A stretch of 64,000 nucleotides of DNA, from positions 22,210,174 to 22,274,173 of the forward strand of contig OY735203.1 of NCBI GenBank assembly GCA_963457665.1. Reading direction: 5' to 3'. Under the pieces are notes generated by a model. It was not told where the DNA came from. It saw nothing but the letters and a program-made list of their open reading frames with translations, and ran no database searches. This document shows, piece after piece, positions 46,889-59,800 of this stretch. Positions within the stretch are counted from its first letter, which is position 1. Each line of letters starts with the position of its first letter. The translations under genes were made by a program, and so were the position numbers. Origin of the DNA: Thysanoteuthis rhombus (taxonomy: Eukaryota; Mollusca; Cephalopoda; Oegopsida; Thysanoteuthidae).

Positions 46889-47262
46889 AATTGTGCCCCC
46901 TTTTTCTGGCTTTTCAGCAAGATCAAAGTGCAGTATCTGTTCCACGGCAGAGACCAAGGAGTCAGTACTGACACTTGCCAGTCAAATTGGCCAGAGAAGG
47001 AGTGTGTTTCGAAAACTGTGTGCGCCGGTGTGTTAGCCAACGAAGTTGCACTGAGTTTACGTCCCTCCTACTACTACTTGGCCCAGCTGCAGTTTCCTGG
47101 AGCAGCACTGCTCCATTGCACTTAAGTTGACGCTCTCGTGGCGGAGGTTGCTTTGGTTGCTTAGCTAGAGCCATTTTTGTACGGATGGTTCTTCCCATGT
47201 TAAACCTCGACCTTACGTCATATTTCGCTGTAGTTGGACAGCAAATAAATGTCCCATCCTGG
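46889..47262 (+). repeat. GC-richer repeat B, tandem copy 3, internally deleted
   Basis: Anchored on GATCAAA at 46921, 467 bases after copy 2. It is shorter, missing the AAGCGCAC..GGGAGCCTTTGG block and part of the middle, and it ends in CGTCATATTTCGCTGTAGTT. Confidence 0.82.
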
Positions 47263-47264
47263 CC

Positions 47265-47372
47265 TCAGACCTGAACTACGGAACTGGACTGTCAGTAAGG
47301 CTGGATTTGAGCAATGTATTTATTTAGCTTGAATTCCCCAGAGTGCTCTATTCCTAAGTTGGAAGAGCAATC
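47265..47372 (+). repeat. Dispersed repeat family A, 3' part
   Basis: GGAACTGGACTGTCAGTAAG, then GAGCAATGTATTTATTTAGC, CCAGAGTGCTCTATTCC and GTTGGAAGAGCAAT match 29.97-30.07 kb. It abuts copy 3 of repeat B on the left and a microsatellite on the right. Confidence 0.72.
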
Positions 47373-47425
47373 CATCTATCTATCTATCCATTTATCTATC
47401 TATCTATCCAATTATCTATCTATCT

Positions 47426-47509
<84 letters not shown>
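47373..47509. repeat. Compound (ATCT)n/(TA)n microsatellite
   Basis: About 57 bases of CTAT/ATCT tetranucleotide with CCAT interruptions, then about 79 bases of TA. Confidence 0.95.
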
Positions 47510-47510
<1 letters not shown>

Positions 47511-47511
<1 letters not shown>

Positions 47512-49325
47512 TAGGAAACCTTTCAGCTTTAAGCACTAAATATCAAAATTTTGTGGGGAATATTTGTCTCCTGTCAATCATTCTCCGAGATATGTCAGTG
47601 TAATTTATGTGATTTACTCCTGTATTTTTTCCCTGGTTTTACATATATTCTCCTACTATTGTGCGATATACAATTTTTCTCTCGGTAGGATCATTAGCTG
47701 TTTACCATATTTTGGGTTAAGGGATTTTCTAAAACAGCTCACGGGGCACAGTGAATCACCTTTTTTTTTTTTAACAAATTAGAATACGTAAGAGAATGAC
47801 AACTACATTTTTTCACAATTCTGTATATCTGCTGTCTTTTTTTCCCCTAAAGATTTGCCCGTTTGATAATCTTTGTATAGTCTGCAAATTAAGGGATTTA
47901 TTCTTGTGCAAAAATGAATAACCGAAGGTAATCTTACTTTCGCTAAAGAGCCACAATCTTTCAGAATTATTCAATTGTACTATATGGGGTGTAATTAAGA
48001 TTTCGTTATTCCTTGTCCTAATCTAAATCTCTGGTTATGTTCCTCAATGGTTTGTGTAGTGGATTTGGCCACAATGGATTCTCATATAAATTCTTAATCA
48101 ATTCGTTTCATGTAACTTTTCGAGGGAAATACAATACTTTTCCTTTTTTTAATTGCTCCCCAGGTTGTGATCATTTGATTTTGTCATAAATGATTCCTTT
48201 GCTGTCCTTGATTCTTGTCAATGTATTTTTGAGGGAATTTTTTTTTGTTTAAAATTAATTTACTTCGATAACTTACGTAGTTTCACTTTCACTTTGGAAT
48301 CATTCAATAAATGTCAATTCATTGAGCCGTTGAGGTTTTTACTTGGGCCTAGTACGTGGGAAATGATAATAAAAAGGAACACGTCAGAACTCAGGTAGCC
48401 ATTACTTCCTCATCTTCACATAAATCATTTTTTCGACCCGAATATATAAAAAATCAACTCCTACCAGAAGCAGATTTGAACTTCAAGACGATCCGAGCAA
48501 TGCAAAAAAAATTCATATTAAAAATCAGGTTTATCATTGTTGGGGATAGCATCATACTGGGGTGGAAATAATTATAATATATCTATATGGATCACTGAAA
48601 ACAGACCGTACCATTACAAAAAAATGGAGGTTGCATTATATTCCAAATAGCACTCGGCTATTCCTGTGTAAAGATCTAGTTGAGGATGTTACTTTAATTT
48701 CGTTATGTCAGTCAGTTTCGATGATCAGTACTACAGATGGTATTACATCCAAACAATTTGACTGTCTCAATTAGATAAAAGGCTAGGACTTGTTTAAACA
48801 TGTCTCTAATGGTAGCCAAACGCCCGAGCGTCAAAAGACAGCGCGAATGTCGACGCCTGGAACTGTCGGATGTCTTCTGTCTGGAATTTCCCCCCTGATA
48901 AACAAACGAATTAGTCAGTCATGCGGCTATTCGTGCATGGAAAACCCAACTCATGCTTCAACAGTTGAGACCGTTGATGCATTGAGAATCACGGACTTCT
49001 TCCACGGTTTGATTGCTGTGACATCTTTTTGAGGAAGTCAGTCTCGCGCATGTTGCGTCCAAATGTCACGAAGTTAAGAAGTCATAAAAGGTGGTTAATA
49101 AACAGAATAAGTTACGTACAGAGAATCGACATAGAAGCAATACCTTTGTAGGTCTGCATCAGGAGAATAGGATGTAAATTATTATTAGCTTCAGGAATGG
49201 AGTAAACTTCCTATTACTCATTGACCTGAGTTAAGGATATGTAACCAATAATGCTGAAAATGGATTCTTGCTCGAAATATCCTTTCTATTTTATACTTAC
49301 TTTGCGTATGATAATAATGATATGT
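47511..49325. other. Unannotated intergenic DNA
   Basis: No gene is recognised. Frames at 48356-48571 and 48790-49032 have protein-like stretches (for example QLLPEADLNFKTIRAMQKKF) but no family match, no ATG at the first start and no convincing splice sites. Confidence 0.35.
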
Positions 49326-49327
49326 AA

Positions 49328-49384
<57 letters not shown>
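49328..49384. repeat. (TA)n microsatellite
   Basis: About 56 bases of pure TA. Confidence 0.96.
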
Positions 49385-49388
<4 letters not shown>

Positions 49389-50165
49389 CACTGCCTGTAC
49401 GACATATATTTGACCAGTTTTAAAAATATCATCCGTTATATTAACACACACATACACATAAAAATCTTGTAGCAGTTACAAACACCCGATCGGGAATAGG
49501 ACCAGTAATTCTTGTTTTTTGCACATTATTTGCCAACGTTTAATCCTGTTTCAATGTTACACTTAATATTGTTTTTCAATATTTTATTCAGAATTTGTCA
49601 GTTTTGAGGGTGTATAAAGTTGTTAAAATGATCGTTTCGAAATGTATTGGAAACATTTTCCACTCACTGTATAGAAGATAGACCATGCAATCATGATGGT
49701 TGATTGAATTGTCGTATGTATGCATGGCAATTACAATCGAACTCGTGGAAAACAGTGCTGAGCTAAACTCAGTTCTTGAATAAGGGACAATTCCTTACCA
49801 ATATTGATTTAATTAAGAACAACGCGATATTTGCATAATCTGTTGGTATCATGAAGTTAAATATACGAAGCAATGAGGTGATCTGTGAATAATTGAAATA
49901 TACAATACATGACCGCTGACAAAAGGCAGGGCAGATAATCCCTGTTTTTTTTTAAATTAGATTTAATTAGATTAATTTTAAGATCAGTGGAAAGATTGTG
50001 AAAGTTTTCAGTTGAAAATTTTGGTAGACAATCTACAAAAGGTGCTTTTCAGTGTACTTTGTATACTTAAAGATGATATCATAAGTTCGTTTGCATGCAA
50101 CCTGAGTTTTAAACCGACCCTACAAATTTGATACCGTAATGGTTGAACATGCTATCTAATTACTG
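49385..50165. other. Unannotated intergenic DNA
   Basis: No gene or clear repeat is recognised. Confidence 0.4.
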
Positions 50166-50169
50166 TTCC

Positions 50170-50535
50170 ACCACAACAAAATATGACACTACGTCGGGCT
50201 TAACGTGGGGAAAATAGGATCAACCCTTCCAAAAATGGCTCCAGCCGACGCGACTCCGATTGCCAAGCGACCGTAGAAGCCAACGCAACCTCCGCAGCTG
50301 GGCCGAGTGATAATAGGAGAGCCCAAGGACGAGTTGAAATGCTCCCCAATGCACTTAGCAAACGCAGCCTCAGTGAAACCTCATTGGCTAACGCTTGCAC
50401 CGGCGCACTCGGGCTTTGATCCCAACCACAACACAATCTCCGGCCCAATCGACGGGTAAGTGTCAGTACCGACTCCTCGGTCTATGATGTGGAACAGATA
50501 CTACACTTGGATCCCGAAGAATGGGCCAGAAAAAT
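50170..50535 (-). repeat. GC-richer repeat B, inverted copy
   Basis: Reverse-complemented, it starts with a CGGGATCCAAGTGTAGTATC landmark. It then reads AGACCGAGGAGTCGGTACTG, a GATTGTGTTGTGG piece seen in tandem copy 2, and TTGGCTTCTACGGTCGCTTG. The end is TAGTGTCATATTTTGTTGTG. It lacks the GAGCAGCACTGCTCC block. Confidence 0.8.
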
Positions 50536-50539
50536 TGGA

Positions 50540-51009
50540 GGTTGAGCATTGAGATCCAGTGACACAATCAGCGAGACACTCGTGTAAACCTACGTAGCCT
50601 GCGTGAGTGAGCCCTGTTTAAAAAAATAAATTATGTGTATCATAACAGAACAGCCATCTACAATGCATTATGATAGCACCCTATATAGAATAACAAACTA
50701 CGTGTATGACATGAGCTTCATATTAAAATCATAACTGAATGGGATTGGTATCTAATCAACACTACTGAGGTGCCATGTCATATTGAATGATGTGCGTTTA
50801 AAATCCCCAAATTGATTACATGGTAAATCACTGATGATCACCACAACAGAAAATCTACAAATTCTACTATAATCGCATAGTATATTGAAACATTGAAGAA
50901 AACACTGAACAAAATTATACTATTGATATTGAGGATACTGGAAAATAAGTAACGCATTGGAGTAAAATTTCAAAAAAGTTTGTTCAATGTTTAGTGTTCT
51001 CTAGTTCTC

Positions 51010-51010
<1 letters not shown>
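50540..51010. other. Unannotated intergenic DNA
   Basis: No gene or clear repeat is recognised. Confidence 0.4.

Positions 51011-51011
<1 letters not shown>

Positions 51012-51066
<55 letters not shown>
51012..51066. repeat. (TA)n microsatellite
   Basis: About 54 bases of TA followed by a short GA run. Confidence 0.95.
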
Positions 51067-51070
<4 letters not shown>

Positions 51071-51267
51071 GAGAGAGCAAAAAAAAGAGTGCCAAATGTT
51101 ATACAGCTTTCAAAGAATTTGGATCAGAGATTGGAAAACGCAAAAATCAAAATATGTATTGAAAACAGTGAAGTATAATGCTGTTTACACGCGTATTATG
51201 TACATATATATGTGTGTATCTGTATTCTTCTGTGTGATCATGTTGAGCCACTTAGATAAACACTTGC

Positions 51268-51692
<425 letters not shown>

Positions 51693-51748
<56 letters not shown>

Positions 51749-51792
51749 GAGAGAGATGGGGGAGAGATGGGGGAGAGGGATAGAGACACAGA
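51693..51792. repeat. (GA)n microsatellite
   Basis: About 60 bases of GA, then a GATGGGGGA-type and GACA-type continuation. Confidence 0.95.
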
Positions 51793-52114
51793 TAGAGACA
51801 GAAAACTGGAGGAAGGAAGAAAAGAAGTAAACTTAGGCAAACGGAGGGATTGGACTACTATAACTGGGAACTTGGGGATTTGTGTTCGTTTACAGACATT
51901 CGAATCTTCTTGCTATTCGAAAATATATCTTATATCATGTATCTTATAGGTATAGAGTATGCTCCTTGCGGAATATGCAGATAACGTCTTGCAAATCCGT
52001 TCAGCGTCCTCATTGCACCCGCTGAATTTATTTTGAACCTAGAAAGACTAAAAAAGACACAACACCTGTTCCAATATGGTTATATTCCAGTGCATGTAGA
52101 TGCAAGCCGCAGAA
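51793..52114. other. Unannotated intergenic DNA
   Basis: Nothing is recognised. Confidence 0.4.
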
Positions 52115-52115
52115 G

Positions 52116-52148
<33 letters not shown>

Positions 52149-52165
52149 TCTCTCTCTCCATCTCT
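52115..52165. repeat. (CT)n microsatellite
   Basis: About 50 bases of CT with one CTGT interruption. The Ser-Leu frame through it is low complexity. Confidence 0.94.
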
Positions 52166-53105
52166 ACAGGTATTCATCATTTTGTATCTCTTCTTTCTAT
52201 TTCTCTTTTAGACCTTTTACCTGACAGACACTTTGCAGTTGATTTTTTTTTTCGCTTCTGCGATTTTCACCTTGATTTCTGACTATGATTAGCCTCAGTC
52301 AAAACGGCTTCTTGAAAGTAGATAACGCATCAAAGGATCAAACATTGGCAACCCAAGTAGAAAAAATTGAAAAAGTTTGGTCCAAATACCGTCAGTATCA
52401 AAGGAATATAATTTTGTTGAAATAACTCTTTTGAAATGACCCAGATACTTTTTTACACTCTGTGAACTAGCTTTGTTTACGGCAAAATCTTAGAAATCGA
52501 TCAGTAAGTGCAACGTAGTAATCAAGGAATAAATCAATAGAAACAAAGGAACGCCCACACGATTCGACAGTAGACCCAATTTCCGAAGGCACGTTGACCA
52601 ATTGTCTCTTTCCCTAAGTCAACGCCTAAAGACGAAGTTATACATCAGTAAAAATGACAAATATTGTACGTGTCCATTATATCTTCTGTGGATGATATAC
52701 ATCCTTTCAAATTCAAACGTTTCTTAGACTTCGTAAAATGTTAAAGCACTCTTATGCCATCAAACAGTACTTTAATACTAGTATAGTAAGTGAGAGTATA
52801 ACTGAATGTTTATCCAATTTCCAGGAACATCAGAAATCAAAATCAAATCTCAAGGAGCAAAATCAGAATGATTGTCATAATTCTTTTCTCTCAAAAACAT
52901 TTTTGAACCAATGTAAAAAGGTGAGCAGTCTTAATTGAAAATCGAATAACCCTTCTTTCTCAGCTTCCAGCGAAAAGTGATCCCTTCAAAAAAAGGCTGG
53001 TTGACTGATGGAGGAAGAACTAAAAATAAAAATATGATTAGTATTCACTTCTTTTATATATGGAGGCCAACGTGTTGTTTTGAAAATAAGAACCAAAAGC
53101 TCAAT
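52166..53105. other. Unannotated intergenic DNA
   Basis: Two short plus-strand frames (52738-52938 and 52977-53168) are unassigned. The second runs into the repeat array that follows. Confidence 0.35.
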
Positions 53106-53109
53106 GAGT

Positions 53110-53535
53110 CGTACACAATTAAGTTTATACACCGTCATTGCCATTACGAGACCCTGATTGGAAGATGATTTGAGGTAACACCTTTTTAAAAAGTTTCAAG
53201 TGAATATGACTTGAAATCGCTAAGACATAAATGTTAAAACATGGAGCGCCACGTTGCCAGATCATGTCCCCATATTAGACTATAATTAAAGATAAAAGGC
53301 ATCTTTTCAAGGAACAAGGTTTCATCAATTTTTGAGTAAATTTGACTCGAAACCGATTTTAATCGATTTTAAAAGTTAAAGGCCACTATTGCTGAATTAC
53401 GTAGCCCTGAATGGAAGATTTTTCAAGGTGACACACATCTCATCAAGAGACACCAACCGATCAAATTTCAAGTAAATCTGACTCAAACCAACCGAGAAAC
53501 ATCATGATGACAGACCAACCAACAGATGGACTGAG
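53110..53535 (+). repeat. Degenerate tandem array, units about 110-140 bp
   Basis: Three diverged units can be aligned by eye: TTACGAGACCCTGATTGGAA (about 53140), a more diverged CATGTCCCCATATTAGACTA unit (about 53262) and TTACGTAGCCCTGAATGGAA (about 53396). Each is followed by a TTTCAAGTAAATTTGACTCG-type phrase. It ends near a GACAGACCAACCAACAGATG stretch. Confidence 0.55.
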
Positions 53536-53539
53536 CCTG

Positions 53540-54205
53540 TAATTGAAAGGCGAAGACGTTACTGAAAATGATTCATTAAAATTAATTAAATTATTTCTCT
53601 TCCTCTGGATTGGCTAGTTAAACATGCCTCATGAACATTCATGGCTTTGCTCGGAGAACTTTTTTTCTAATCAGTGTAACTACGAGAAGCTTCTTGAATA
53701 CTTGGTCAATTAAAAATTATAATTGGATCGCGAGCCACGGCCAAATGGCATTGAATACTAAAATGCAATCAACGTAGTCAAGCCTGGTTAATACCTAGAT
53801 GGCTTGCCGTCTAGGGATGCTAAGAGCCATAACTAGTTGAAGAGGCATCACCTGTAACCACGCTGACTCCTAAACATAATGGGCACCTCTTTCCTTTCGA
53901 GACGTTCAGCATCGTAAAAGATTGGGATGGAACTTTAGGACAACACTGCCACTATGATAAGCATCCAGCGACAGAATCTGATAGTTTTGAAGCTGCTGAG
54001 ACCATCGCACAAAACGAAAGAGCAATGCAATTGGATTGCAATATTTGTCTCGTCCAATGGGTGATGAGCTCAATTGCTGGTGTTAGAGATGAAATGATAG
54101 AAGAAATGCGATGCAACAATAGGGGCGTACGTGGTTTTAACGAAATACAGTAACCATTTAGTGAAGGGGAATCCTCTCAAATAAGTTTCTATTTAATATG
54201 ATGCA
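53540..54205. other. Unannotated intergenic DNA
   Basis: The part from 53840 to 54140 has a more balanced base composition and can be read as a degenerate reading frame, but I could not assign it to a gene or transposon. Confidence 0.35.
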
Positions 54206-54206
54206 A

Positions 54207-54218
54207 TCTCTCCCTCTT

Positions 54219-54279
<61 letters not shown>
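54207..54279. repeat. Compound (CT)n/(TA)n microsatellite
   Basis: About 35 bases of CT pass into about 36 of TA. Confidence 0.95.
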
Positions 54280-54280
<1 letters not shown>

Positions 54281-54566
54281 AGAAAGGGATAAATATGTGC
54301 ATGTTTGCCGTACTGACTTTGATTTAAACCCAAGAATAAGAGGCAAAAGGTACTTGAAATGAAGCATTTTTTTCGTTTGTGTAGCAGTTTTCCATTTTTT
54401 TCATGTGTTGCATTTTTCCCTGCTCTTTCGTGTGTAATGCAGTTTTTTTTAGTGTGTTGCCGTCTATTTTTTGTTCATGTCGCAGTTTTTCCTTCATGTG
54501 TGCTGTATTTTTTCCTGCATGTGCAAGTTACCTAGAGCAGATCATAGTAAACTTCTTAGTATACAG

Positions 54567-54700
54567 CTATTATTATTATTATTATTGTTATTATTATTGC
54601 TATTATTATTATCATTATTAATATTGGTAGTAGTTTAGTAGTGTCATCATTGTCACCACCACCACCATCATCATTGTCATCTTCATCATCATCATCCCCT
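54567..54700. repeat. Trinucleotide-rich tract, (ATT)n then CAC/CAT runs
   Basis: ATT repeats with G and C interruptions (54567-54626), then ACC/ATC repeats (about 54655-54697). A TTATTG-type tract follows at about 54860-54915. Confidence 0.9.
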
Positions 54701-54919
54701 TTCTTTACAATTTATTGCCGAATCGTTATCAACAACTGAGGGCAAAAGAAGGTCAAAATGATGTACAATACCCCCCCCCCAGCCTTCTTTTCTTTTGCTG
54801 TTTTATACTTTTCTGCTGCACTCTACATCAATATACAACAAATGGGCTCTTCTCAATATCATTATCATTGTTATTATTATGTTGCTGTTGCTATTGTTAT
54901 TGCTGTTGTTATCAGAACA

Positions 54920-55735
54920 GACTATGTCTTAACATTTCCCAATGAATTGAAACTTTGTGATGAATAAAGTCATTAAAGTTCACAAAATGTTGGGAAGAGA
55001 ATGAAAGGAAAAACATTCTTTTCTTTCCTAATCCTCATTATATTTCATATCAGAATTTTTCAATATTCACTGTACAGTAATTCGAAGAAAGTGTTGATGT
55101 CTCAATGTGTATCTAGTTCCCAGCAAAGATTTGACATATTGATAAAGATAATACGCGTTTTGAACGTTTTTGGTGGAGGAAATATCAAATAATCGTACGG
55201 ATATCTATGATTTCCAGTTAAAAATGGAAGTGTCTTTCTGAGTGTAAACTGAAAAAGCTGTGGAAACATTAGTCTACACCACATCGAGGGTCGAAAGTAT
55301 CAAGGGAACTCTCTGACAATATAAATAGAAAAATTAGATTGGATTCTCTCTAAAGCAAATTTTTGAAATTGATTTTATACGTCAGCTTTTAAATTACAAA
55401 TTTTCAAAGCGATGTCGTAGAACAAAAGTCGTTTGTTTCATGAAATAAGAAAATGTCATAGAACATCTCACACGGATGGAATTTGAAATAGATTGCATAA
55501 CATTCGATTTTAGTGATAAAGATCGAGGCTGAAAAGTCAAAACTAGATAAAAAATAAAGATAGCCGTTGCACCAATGATTATTTTAGATGCACAGGTATC
55601 TCTAGTAGCTATGACCATTTTACATATAACATTGAATATTGGTGTTTTGATTTGTGCACTTTTCTGCAATTGAGGTTTATTTTTCAAAACTTTGAAATTT
55701 GGGAAATGAAGATTATATCCATCATTGTATCACTT
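54920..55735. other. Unannotated intergenic DNA
   Basis: No gene is recognised. Frames at 55001-55192 and 55394-55687 are AT-driven and hydrophobic, with no family resemblance. Confidence 0.4.
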
Positions 55736-55739
55736 TCAA

Positions 55740-56400
55740 GGGCCGTAATCGATAAGAAACCCTCATTTTTCTACTCCCAGCGGTCAAATCATGAGAGATA
55801 CTCATGACCATCAGACGTCTAAATTGATGTCTTTTTTTTTCAAAAATTCAAAATCCTTGAGAAATTTTTCCCAAATTTTGAGCATGAAATCGAAGGCAAT
55901 GTTTCATTTTTTACTTTTCAGGCTCAAAATCTCAGGGAATTTCTCTACATTTCTAGGAATCAGAATCAATGGGTATTTCTTTTTTTTTCTTTTACTTTTG
56001 TGGGTCATATCTATGATTGTTCTTCTTTCAACATGAGGCACAGAATCATTTTTCTTTTTTAAAATCGAAAGGGTGCTTTTTTTCCTCTTTAAGGGTCAAA
56101 ATCAAAGGTCTTTTCTTCTATTTTTGAGGATAAAAATGGTGAATGTTTACATTCTTTGCAGTCGTAATGGATTGAGAAAAAGGATTAAGATCAGTTTTTT
56201 TCGTCTTTACTGTTCGAATGAAGACTGAATTTGTTTTTTTTTTATTTCAAGTGATTGAAATCGCTGGAGAACATTTTTTTAGTGCAAAGAGTAACGTTAT
56301 TTTCTCTCACTTTTCTGGGGTCAAAACCGTAAGGTAAACCTTTTTCTATCTTATTGGTCATAATCGGAGGGGAACACTTCTCTTTTTCAAACATTAATCT
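55740..56400 (+). repeat. Degenerate minisatellite, second array of the 50-bp family
   Basis: The phrase type GGTCAAAATCGAAGGGGAAC followed by TTTTTCCTCTTT recurs, for example near 55781, 55870, 55925, 55960, 56062, 56090 and 56320-56390, with T-rich links of varying length. It is the same family as 27.96-28.64 kb. Confidence 0.6.
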
Positions 56401-56404
56401 CTCA

Positions 56405-57170
56405 TGGGATTATTATGATTTAGATATATATAGAAATCTCTCACCTAATATACATAGACAATCCCAAGTTATTTTCAGAACGACAGGTAAGAATTGATTC
56501 AAACAGTCTTGTATTTTAGCAAAGACAGGGGTAATTCGGCACAGAAAATGTGCAGTGTTTGTCACAACAAATATAATTGAATTACCGAATAACAAATCAA
56601 TTGTGATATTAACTGGAATTGGCAGCTACGAATACCCTGGTGTACTTCCATGTCACTTTGTGAAATAGGGGGGAAATAAGACAACAAATAAGAGTTCCCC
56701 GAAGGTATATGAAAACTAATAGATAAAAAAGAAACGGCTTTGAAAATTGATGATTCATTCTCGGTGAAGCAATTCATTTTTATCGCTGCCAGAATGCTAT
56801 TTTCTTGGATTATCAAACAGGTATGCCCTGAAATCTGTTCATTCTTTCTACACTGTTTTTCTTTTACATAAGGATTTTTGCAGATTTCTCAGAGTAACTT
56901 TGTATCTATGGAATACAACATGAACTCAAATATATGTACTCAAATATAAATTTGAATTATGCAAAAAATATTATCAAACAATTATAAATAATGCTTTTCT
57001 ATTTATAAATGTACGTAACTTACAAATAAATTGCAGCGACGTTCTCCAATCATCTACTCTGTTTTTTAATCAATGTATTGCATTCATAAGCCAGGGAGAT
57101 AACTTGAGAATTTGGAGAAATTATTGCCCAAGTATATGAATCAGTGAGTAAGTATTGTTTCTAGTGATGA
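56405..57170. other. Unannotated intergenic DNA
   Basis: No gene or repeat family is recognised. Confidence 0.4.
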
Positions 57171-57179
57171 TATATTATT

Positions 57180-57475
57180 AGTCGTCGGATCGGGCTTGTG
57201 GCCAATATATTTAACCAGTTGCTGGATACTGATTGTGGCCAACATACTTAATCTGTGGCTAAATACTGATTGTCGTCGATATATTAGTGACTAAATATTG
57301 CAAGTGCCCAGTATATTCAATCAGTGGCTAAATTCTGATCGTACTAAATTTGATTAGTGACTAAATAGCGGTTATTACCTATGAATTCAATCCGTAGTTG
57401 AATTCTGCTTGAGGGCTAATTTGATTAATGGCTAAAGTCTGATCGTTGCAAATATTTGCAATCAATGGCTACTAA
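57180..57475 (+). repeat. Minisatellite with alternating 37/33-bp spacing
   Basis: The core GGCTAAATACTGATTGT (or GACTAAATA) recurs at about 57221, 57258, 57290, 57327, 57360, 57397, 57431 and 57468. The spacings are 37, 32, 37, 33, 37, 34 and 37. GGCTAAA and GACTAAA versions tend to alternate, which suggests a dimer of about 70 bp as the real unit. Confidence 0.75.
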
Positions 57476-57479
57476 TTTT

Positions 57480-58435
57480 TGCCAACGTATCCCAACCTTT
57501 TGGAACTCTTTGAAGCCAAACCCTGCCAATAATAAAAAAAAAAAAAAGGAAAGAAAAAATATAAATGGATCCTTGGTTAGCACAATAATTCTTTGCTGCA
57601 GTGTCAAAATGTTTTCGAGAGTTCTGGTCACTATTGGTGTGCACAGACATGTATTCTGATGTATGATGTCAATACGTATAAATGGATTGCTATTCCGAGT
57701 TAGAGATAACATACAAGCCAAAGTTGAGTATTTTTTATGGATTCAATTCAAACCAAGTCGAACACGGCCGTCTCTCTTCAACGCTGTCTTCCTCACATCT
57801 GCTTATCAACGATTTGCAACACAAGCATGTTGCACTGCTACGATTCGCTACTAAATGAAACAGGTTGTTCAATCAGGCATTACCAAATTGTCAAGAACAA
57901 TTCGATTCCAGTAACGTCATAAATGGATTTACTCAAAATAAGAAGGCATAATATTAGTTTAATGTTTTGATGTGTCTTGAGAATAATGAGTTAAGAGAAA
58001 AAATCAGAAAATTTCCAACACATAATTCCGGTGCTAATCGGTGGTAAAAAGTGTTCACAGAAAAGTCGAGGACACTAAAAGGTGATGAGTAAGTACCAGA
58101 AGCTGGGTGAGAGAATTGCAGGAATTAGTACTAAATATGTCAGTACTTTGTTGCTGAATAATTGAGTAGATAGAATATTCGTTTAAGATACTGAGAAAAG
58201 TGCAAGAAATATAAATACCTCCTCAGAAGAAGAGTTGGTAGAGGTTAACACTTACATACAAAACTGCAAGTATTGGCTACACACTTACCTGGGACAAGTG
58301 ACGACTTTGTGTTGACCCTAATGAAAACCGAAAGTCAGCAAAATGAATTCTGAGGAGATCTTGACATGACCATCATACTCCAACAAGCCTCTAAACGAGT
58401 TGCAGCAAAGGTTGCAAAAAATTATAAAAACTGCG
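57480..58435. other. Unannotated intergenic DNA
   Basis: A poly-A/G patch lies at 57533-57560. No gene is recognised. Confidence 0.4.
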
Positions 58436-58439
58436 TTCA

Positions 58440-58750
58440 AGTGACGAAGTGTATCATCTTGAAGCGCATTGGAGGCCTTTGAACTCGTCTTTGGACCCTC
58501 CTACTATTACTCGGACCAGCTGCGGGGGGTCGGTTTCCCCGGAGCAGCACTGCTCCATTGCACTTAGAGGAGCAGATCCTCTGGTGGACGCTTTCGTGGT
58601 GGGGGTTACTTTGGTTGCAAAACAAACCGTAGCTGCGTCGGCTGGAGTAATTTTTGGACGGATGGTTTCCTATTCTTCCCACGTTAAGCTCGACCTTGTG
58701 TCATATTTTGCTGCGTTGGAACAGCGAATGAACACCCCATCTTCAAAATG
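58440..58750 (+). repeat. GC-richer repeat B, 3' part
   Basis: It starts at the AAGCGCATTGG landmark and runs through GAGCAGCACTGCTCCATTGC, GGTGGACGCTTTCGTGGTGG, GGACGGATGGTTTCCTATTC and TTGTGTCATATTTTGCTGC to GAACACCCCAT. By eye it is closest to tandem copy 1 and lacks the first 150 bases of the unit. Confidence 0.83.
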
Positions 58751-58754
58751 ACAC

Positions 58755-59635
58755 TGAGAACAGGGACCGCCGAATGACCAATACCTAATTTTTACCCAAA
58801 CTGCTGATGTGTATAATACCAAAACCCATCCATGGCTACGAATTCAGGGTCAAAATCCTAAAGGGTAAGCTTCAACCTTGTTGATCAAGACTACAGCTAT
58901 CCTACCAGGAACTATATAGCTCACGTTATCAAAACGGTGCTAACCCCAACTGTAGGTTCTCTGATGGTGCAGCTGAGACTATCGAGAAAATCTTTTGATG
59001 ATGATCTGTTCTAGCTGACTAGGAATACAGACTTAAACAATGGGCTAGTACTTCCACTGAATAGCCTGTAGGTACCATGTTGCATTAGTATGAACACCAC
59101 CCAGAACTTGTAACTGAAACACAGGGTATCGTAATTTATGGGATTCCCAAGTACACACGGATCAAACTATCAAAGCAAACCGCCCAGGCAGCAAGGAAAA
59201 AAAAGGGCTGCCTATTAAGAGATATGACCATTCCATCAGAAAAAAATATATCAGTAAAAGAGTTTGAATAATTGTCTGCGTACAAAAAAAATTAGATCAC
59301 AAAATCGAAGTCTGTAGCAATGAATATTATTGTTTGAGCACCTTGGGGTCATTAAAAACATGTTGACAAATATTTAGGAAGAGTACCAAGAAACCCAAGC
59401 ATCTATGAGATACAAATATTTGTCCCGACGGGCATACCACTGTCCATGTAAACATTTTGTCTATTATTCAACTATTTTCTTTTTCTTGGTCAGCCTTAGG
59501 AATCAAACCTGTATTTAACACCCCTGTATATATATGAAACGAAATGAAGAAAAATTGCCATGTCTACGAAGTAATAACATCATAGCCTACTCTTAGTTCC
59601 AAGTCGAAACTTGATATGGAATGGTTACCTTTACG
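58755..59635. other. Unannotated intergenic DNA
   Basis: A weak match to family A (CCATCCATGGCTACGAATTC then AGGGTCAAAATCC) appears near 58828-58860. No gene is recognised. Confidence 0.35.
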
Positions 59636-59636
59636 C

Positions 59637-59683
<47 letters not shown>

Positions 59684-59715
59684 AATAATAATATTACAAA
59701 AACAACAACAACAAC

Positions 59716-59785
<70 letters not shown>

Positions 59786-59800
59786 GTAATAATGATAAAT
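59637..59800. repeat. (AAT)n trinucleotide tract
   Basis: About 160 bases of AAT with GAT and AAC interruptions. The Asn/Ile frame through it is low complexity. Confidence 0.97.

Noticed and set aside
46446..47036. A 196-codon plus-strand open frame
   Set aside because: It spans the junction of two tandem copies of repeat B. The frame is not kept in the other copies, and the opposite strand is equally open, as expected of GC-richer repeat DNA with few stops.
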